A DNA stretch of 6,551 nucleotides from Dechloromonas sp. Its GTDB lineage: Bacteria; Pseudomonadota; Gammaproteobacteria; Burkholderiales; Rhodocyclaceae. Numbering within the stretch: the first letter of the stretch is position 1; each line of letters begins with the position of its first letter. Below the pieces are notes generated by a model. The model ran no database searches, was not told where the DNA came from, and worked only from the letters and a program-made list of their open reading frames with translations. Shown here in pieces: positions 5,623-6,551 of the stretch. A program made the translations under genes and the position numbers. The DNA is taken from positions 107,694 through 114,244 of the forward strand of contig CP059264.1 of assembly GCA_013693915.1 (NCBI GenBank), given 5' to 3'.

Positions 5623-6551
5623 CAGCCTGTCGGACTTGATACCGCCCGGCGGGATAATTTGACGATTTGGGATGAATTCGCGTGTTTCTGGCTGAAATCG
5701 GGTGGTTTGGCCATGAAGTTGCAATGCTCCGGTTCTATTTGCTTACTGCGGGCGCAATACGGCCATGCGTTTCAGATTCCACGCCAAGCAAACCAGCGTC
5801 CATTCGTTCTGGACATTGTCCAAACCGCGCAGCAGAAACTGGCGGAATCCCATCACCGATTTGATGATGCCGAACACCGGCTCCACCGTTTGCTTGCGCA
5901 GCGCATAGGCGGCGCGACCGTCCCTGGTTTTGAGGGCATGCTTCATCACCTCAAGGGCTGAAGCGTCCTCAGGCAGTGCCTCTGGTTCGGTAAAGCGATC
6001 TCGCCACTGCGGGTGGTGTTGATCGCGCCTGACTGCGATCAGCGGCGTGATCTTGGCGTCGACACAGGTCTCGACGTTCTTTTCGCTGAAATATCCGGTA
6101 TCCGCCAGCAGGATGTCCGGTTGATTGAGGCCTTCGGGATTGGCCTGGATTTTCTCGACCATCGGCACAACCAGCTGCTTGTCGTTCGTGTCCTGGCTGA
6201 CGTGCGCAACGAGCACCAGCATCGATTCGGTATCGACCAGGGCTTGCGCGTTGAAGCACTGATCGAAGCCGCCGCCGGCGACCTTCATGATCCGCGATTC
6301 TTCGTCGGTCAGGTTGATCTGGTCGTCGGCGCGCGGGCCGGCCTCGGGCGGTTTCGGTGACTTGCCGCCGGGCTTCTTGCCGGTGTCCGCTTCCTTTTGG
6401 CACGGGCCACCCTCTTGGCGTCGTGTTCCGCCTGCGCTTGCTTATGCCGCTCCTCGGCTCGGGCCTCAATCCTGGCCTTCGCAACGGCAATTGCCGCCAG
6501 TCGATCTTCGCGGCGTTTGATCTCGTCGGGCAAATTCACCCCGTCGGGCAC
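5623..6551 (-). mobile_element. IS1182-like insertion sequence (partial, extends past the right edge)
   Basis: The element is recognised by its transposase. The left boundary is set near 5623, where CAGCCTGTCGGACTT starts; similar GTCCGACAGGCT ends are familiar from IS elements of this kind. It is also where the HEPN-like coding sequence stops making sense. The four bases just outside, CTAG (5619-5622), could be one copy of a target duplication. The other end is not in the window, so neither terminal repeat nor duplication can be confirmed. The 120 bp between this end and the transposase stop hold no gene. Confidence 0.75.
5743..6551 (-). pseudogene. IS1182-family transposase, frameshifted and incomplete (5' end outside window)
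   Basis: A DDE transposase of the IS1182 type. The downstream part has FDQCFNAQALVDTES with the first acidic residue, ILLADTGYFSEKN with the second D, and VEPVFGIIKSVMGFRQFLLRG with the catalytic E, ending NEWTLVCLAWNLKRMA and TAA at 5743. The upstream part, from the right edge to about 6399, is a lysine- and arginine-rich linker including RAEERHKQAQAEHDAKR. The two parts are in different frames. The switch falls near AAAAGG (6398-6393): one missing base there, for example AAAAA reduced to AAAA, would restore AKKEADTGKKPGGK running into the DDE domain. Without that base the upstream frame stops at 6309. The copy therefore cannot make a full transposase unless the missing base is a sequencing error. 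The N-terminal part beyond 6551 cannot be judged. Confidence 0.82.

Noticed and set aside
5659..6360. Plus-strand open frames (5659-5961 and 6013-6360) opposite the transposase
   Set aside because: Both are antisense to the recognisable DDE transposase and show no domain of their own.
6391..6400. Programmed ribosomal frameshift in the transposase
   Set aside because: The shift needed is -1, but the site in frame is GCC AAA AGG, which lacks the X XXY YYZ slippery heptamer. A base before the A-run that would allow re-pairing is absent. A one-base loss explains it better.

Overview
The window reads as chromosomal DNA of a GC-rich proteobacterium. The protein sequences and gene content suggest a betaproteobacterium of the Rhodocyclales type, but this is inferred from sequence character and not from a database match. 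Most of the window is dense, high-GC housekeeping sequence. An AT-richer insert and a mobile element occupy the right end from about position 5,299.

Layout, left to right. Positions 1-1188 (minus) carry the first 396 codons of msbA, the lipid A flippase; the rest lies beyond the left edge. A consensus TATAAT box and a short leader precede it. Upstream of msbA, on the same strand, is a B12 nucleotide-loop assembly operon read from right to left: a cobalamin riboswitch (about 4609-4445), a Rho-independent terminator (about 4423-4370), cobT (4354-3305), cobS (3311-2544), a DUF938/UPF0585 SAM-dependent methyltransferase (about 2504-1899) and cobC (1815-1303). cobU (4662-5210) is divergently transcribed on the plus strand. 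It ends in its own terminator and shows no riboswitch of its own.

How the genes work together. CobU activates adenosylcobinamide (phosphate) to the GDP form. CobT makes alpha-ribazole phosphate from dimethylbenzimidazole and nicotinate mononucleotide. CobS joins the two at the membrane. CobC removes the 5'-phosphate. Together they form the complete late branch of adenosylcobalamin synthesis or salvage. B12 itself would switch off cobT-cobS-methyltransferase-cobC through the riboswitch and terminator. cobU, on the other strand, would escape this control unless it has a separate regulator.

Right end. After the cobU terminator comes a stretch with visibly lower GC (about 5299-5622). It encodes the C-terminal 107 residues of a HEPN-like protein with an RNELAH motif and no start codon of its own. 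This remnant is cut off by the end of an IS1182-like insertion sequence (about 5623 to beyond the right edge). The IS transposase is broken by a frameshift at a run of four A's near 6395-6398. No tRNA, rRNA or CRISPR array is seen.

The most rewarding points are the riboswitch-terminator leader, which also corrects the cobT start; the methyltransferase of unknown substrate embedded in the B12 operon; the divergent cobU outside B12 control; and the IS-truncated HEPN remnant. I see no convincing new multi-gene system.
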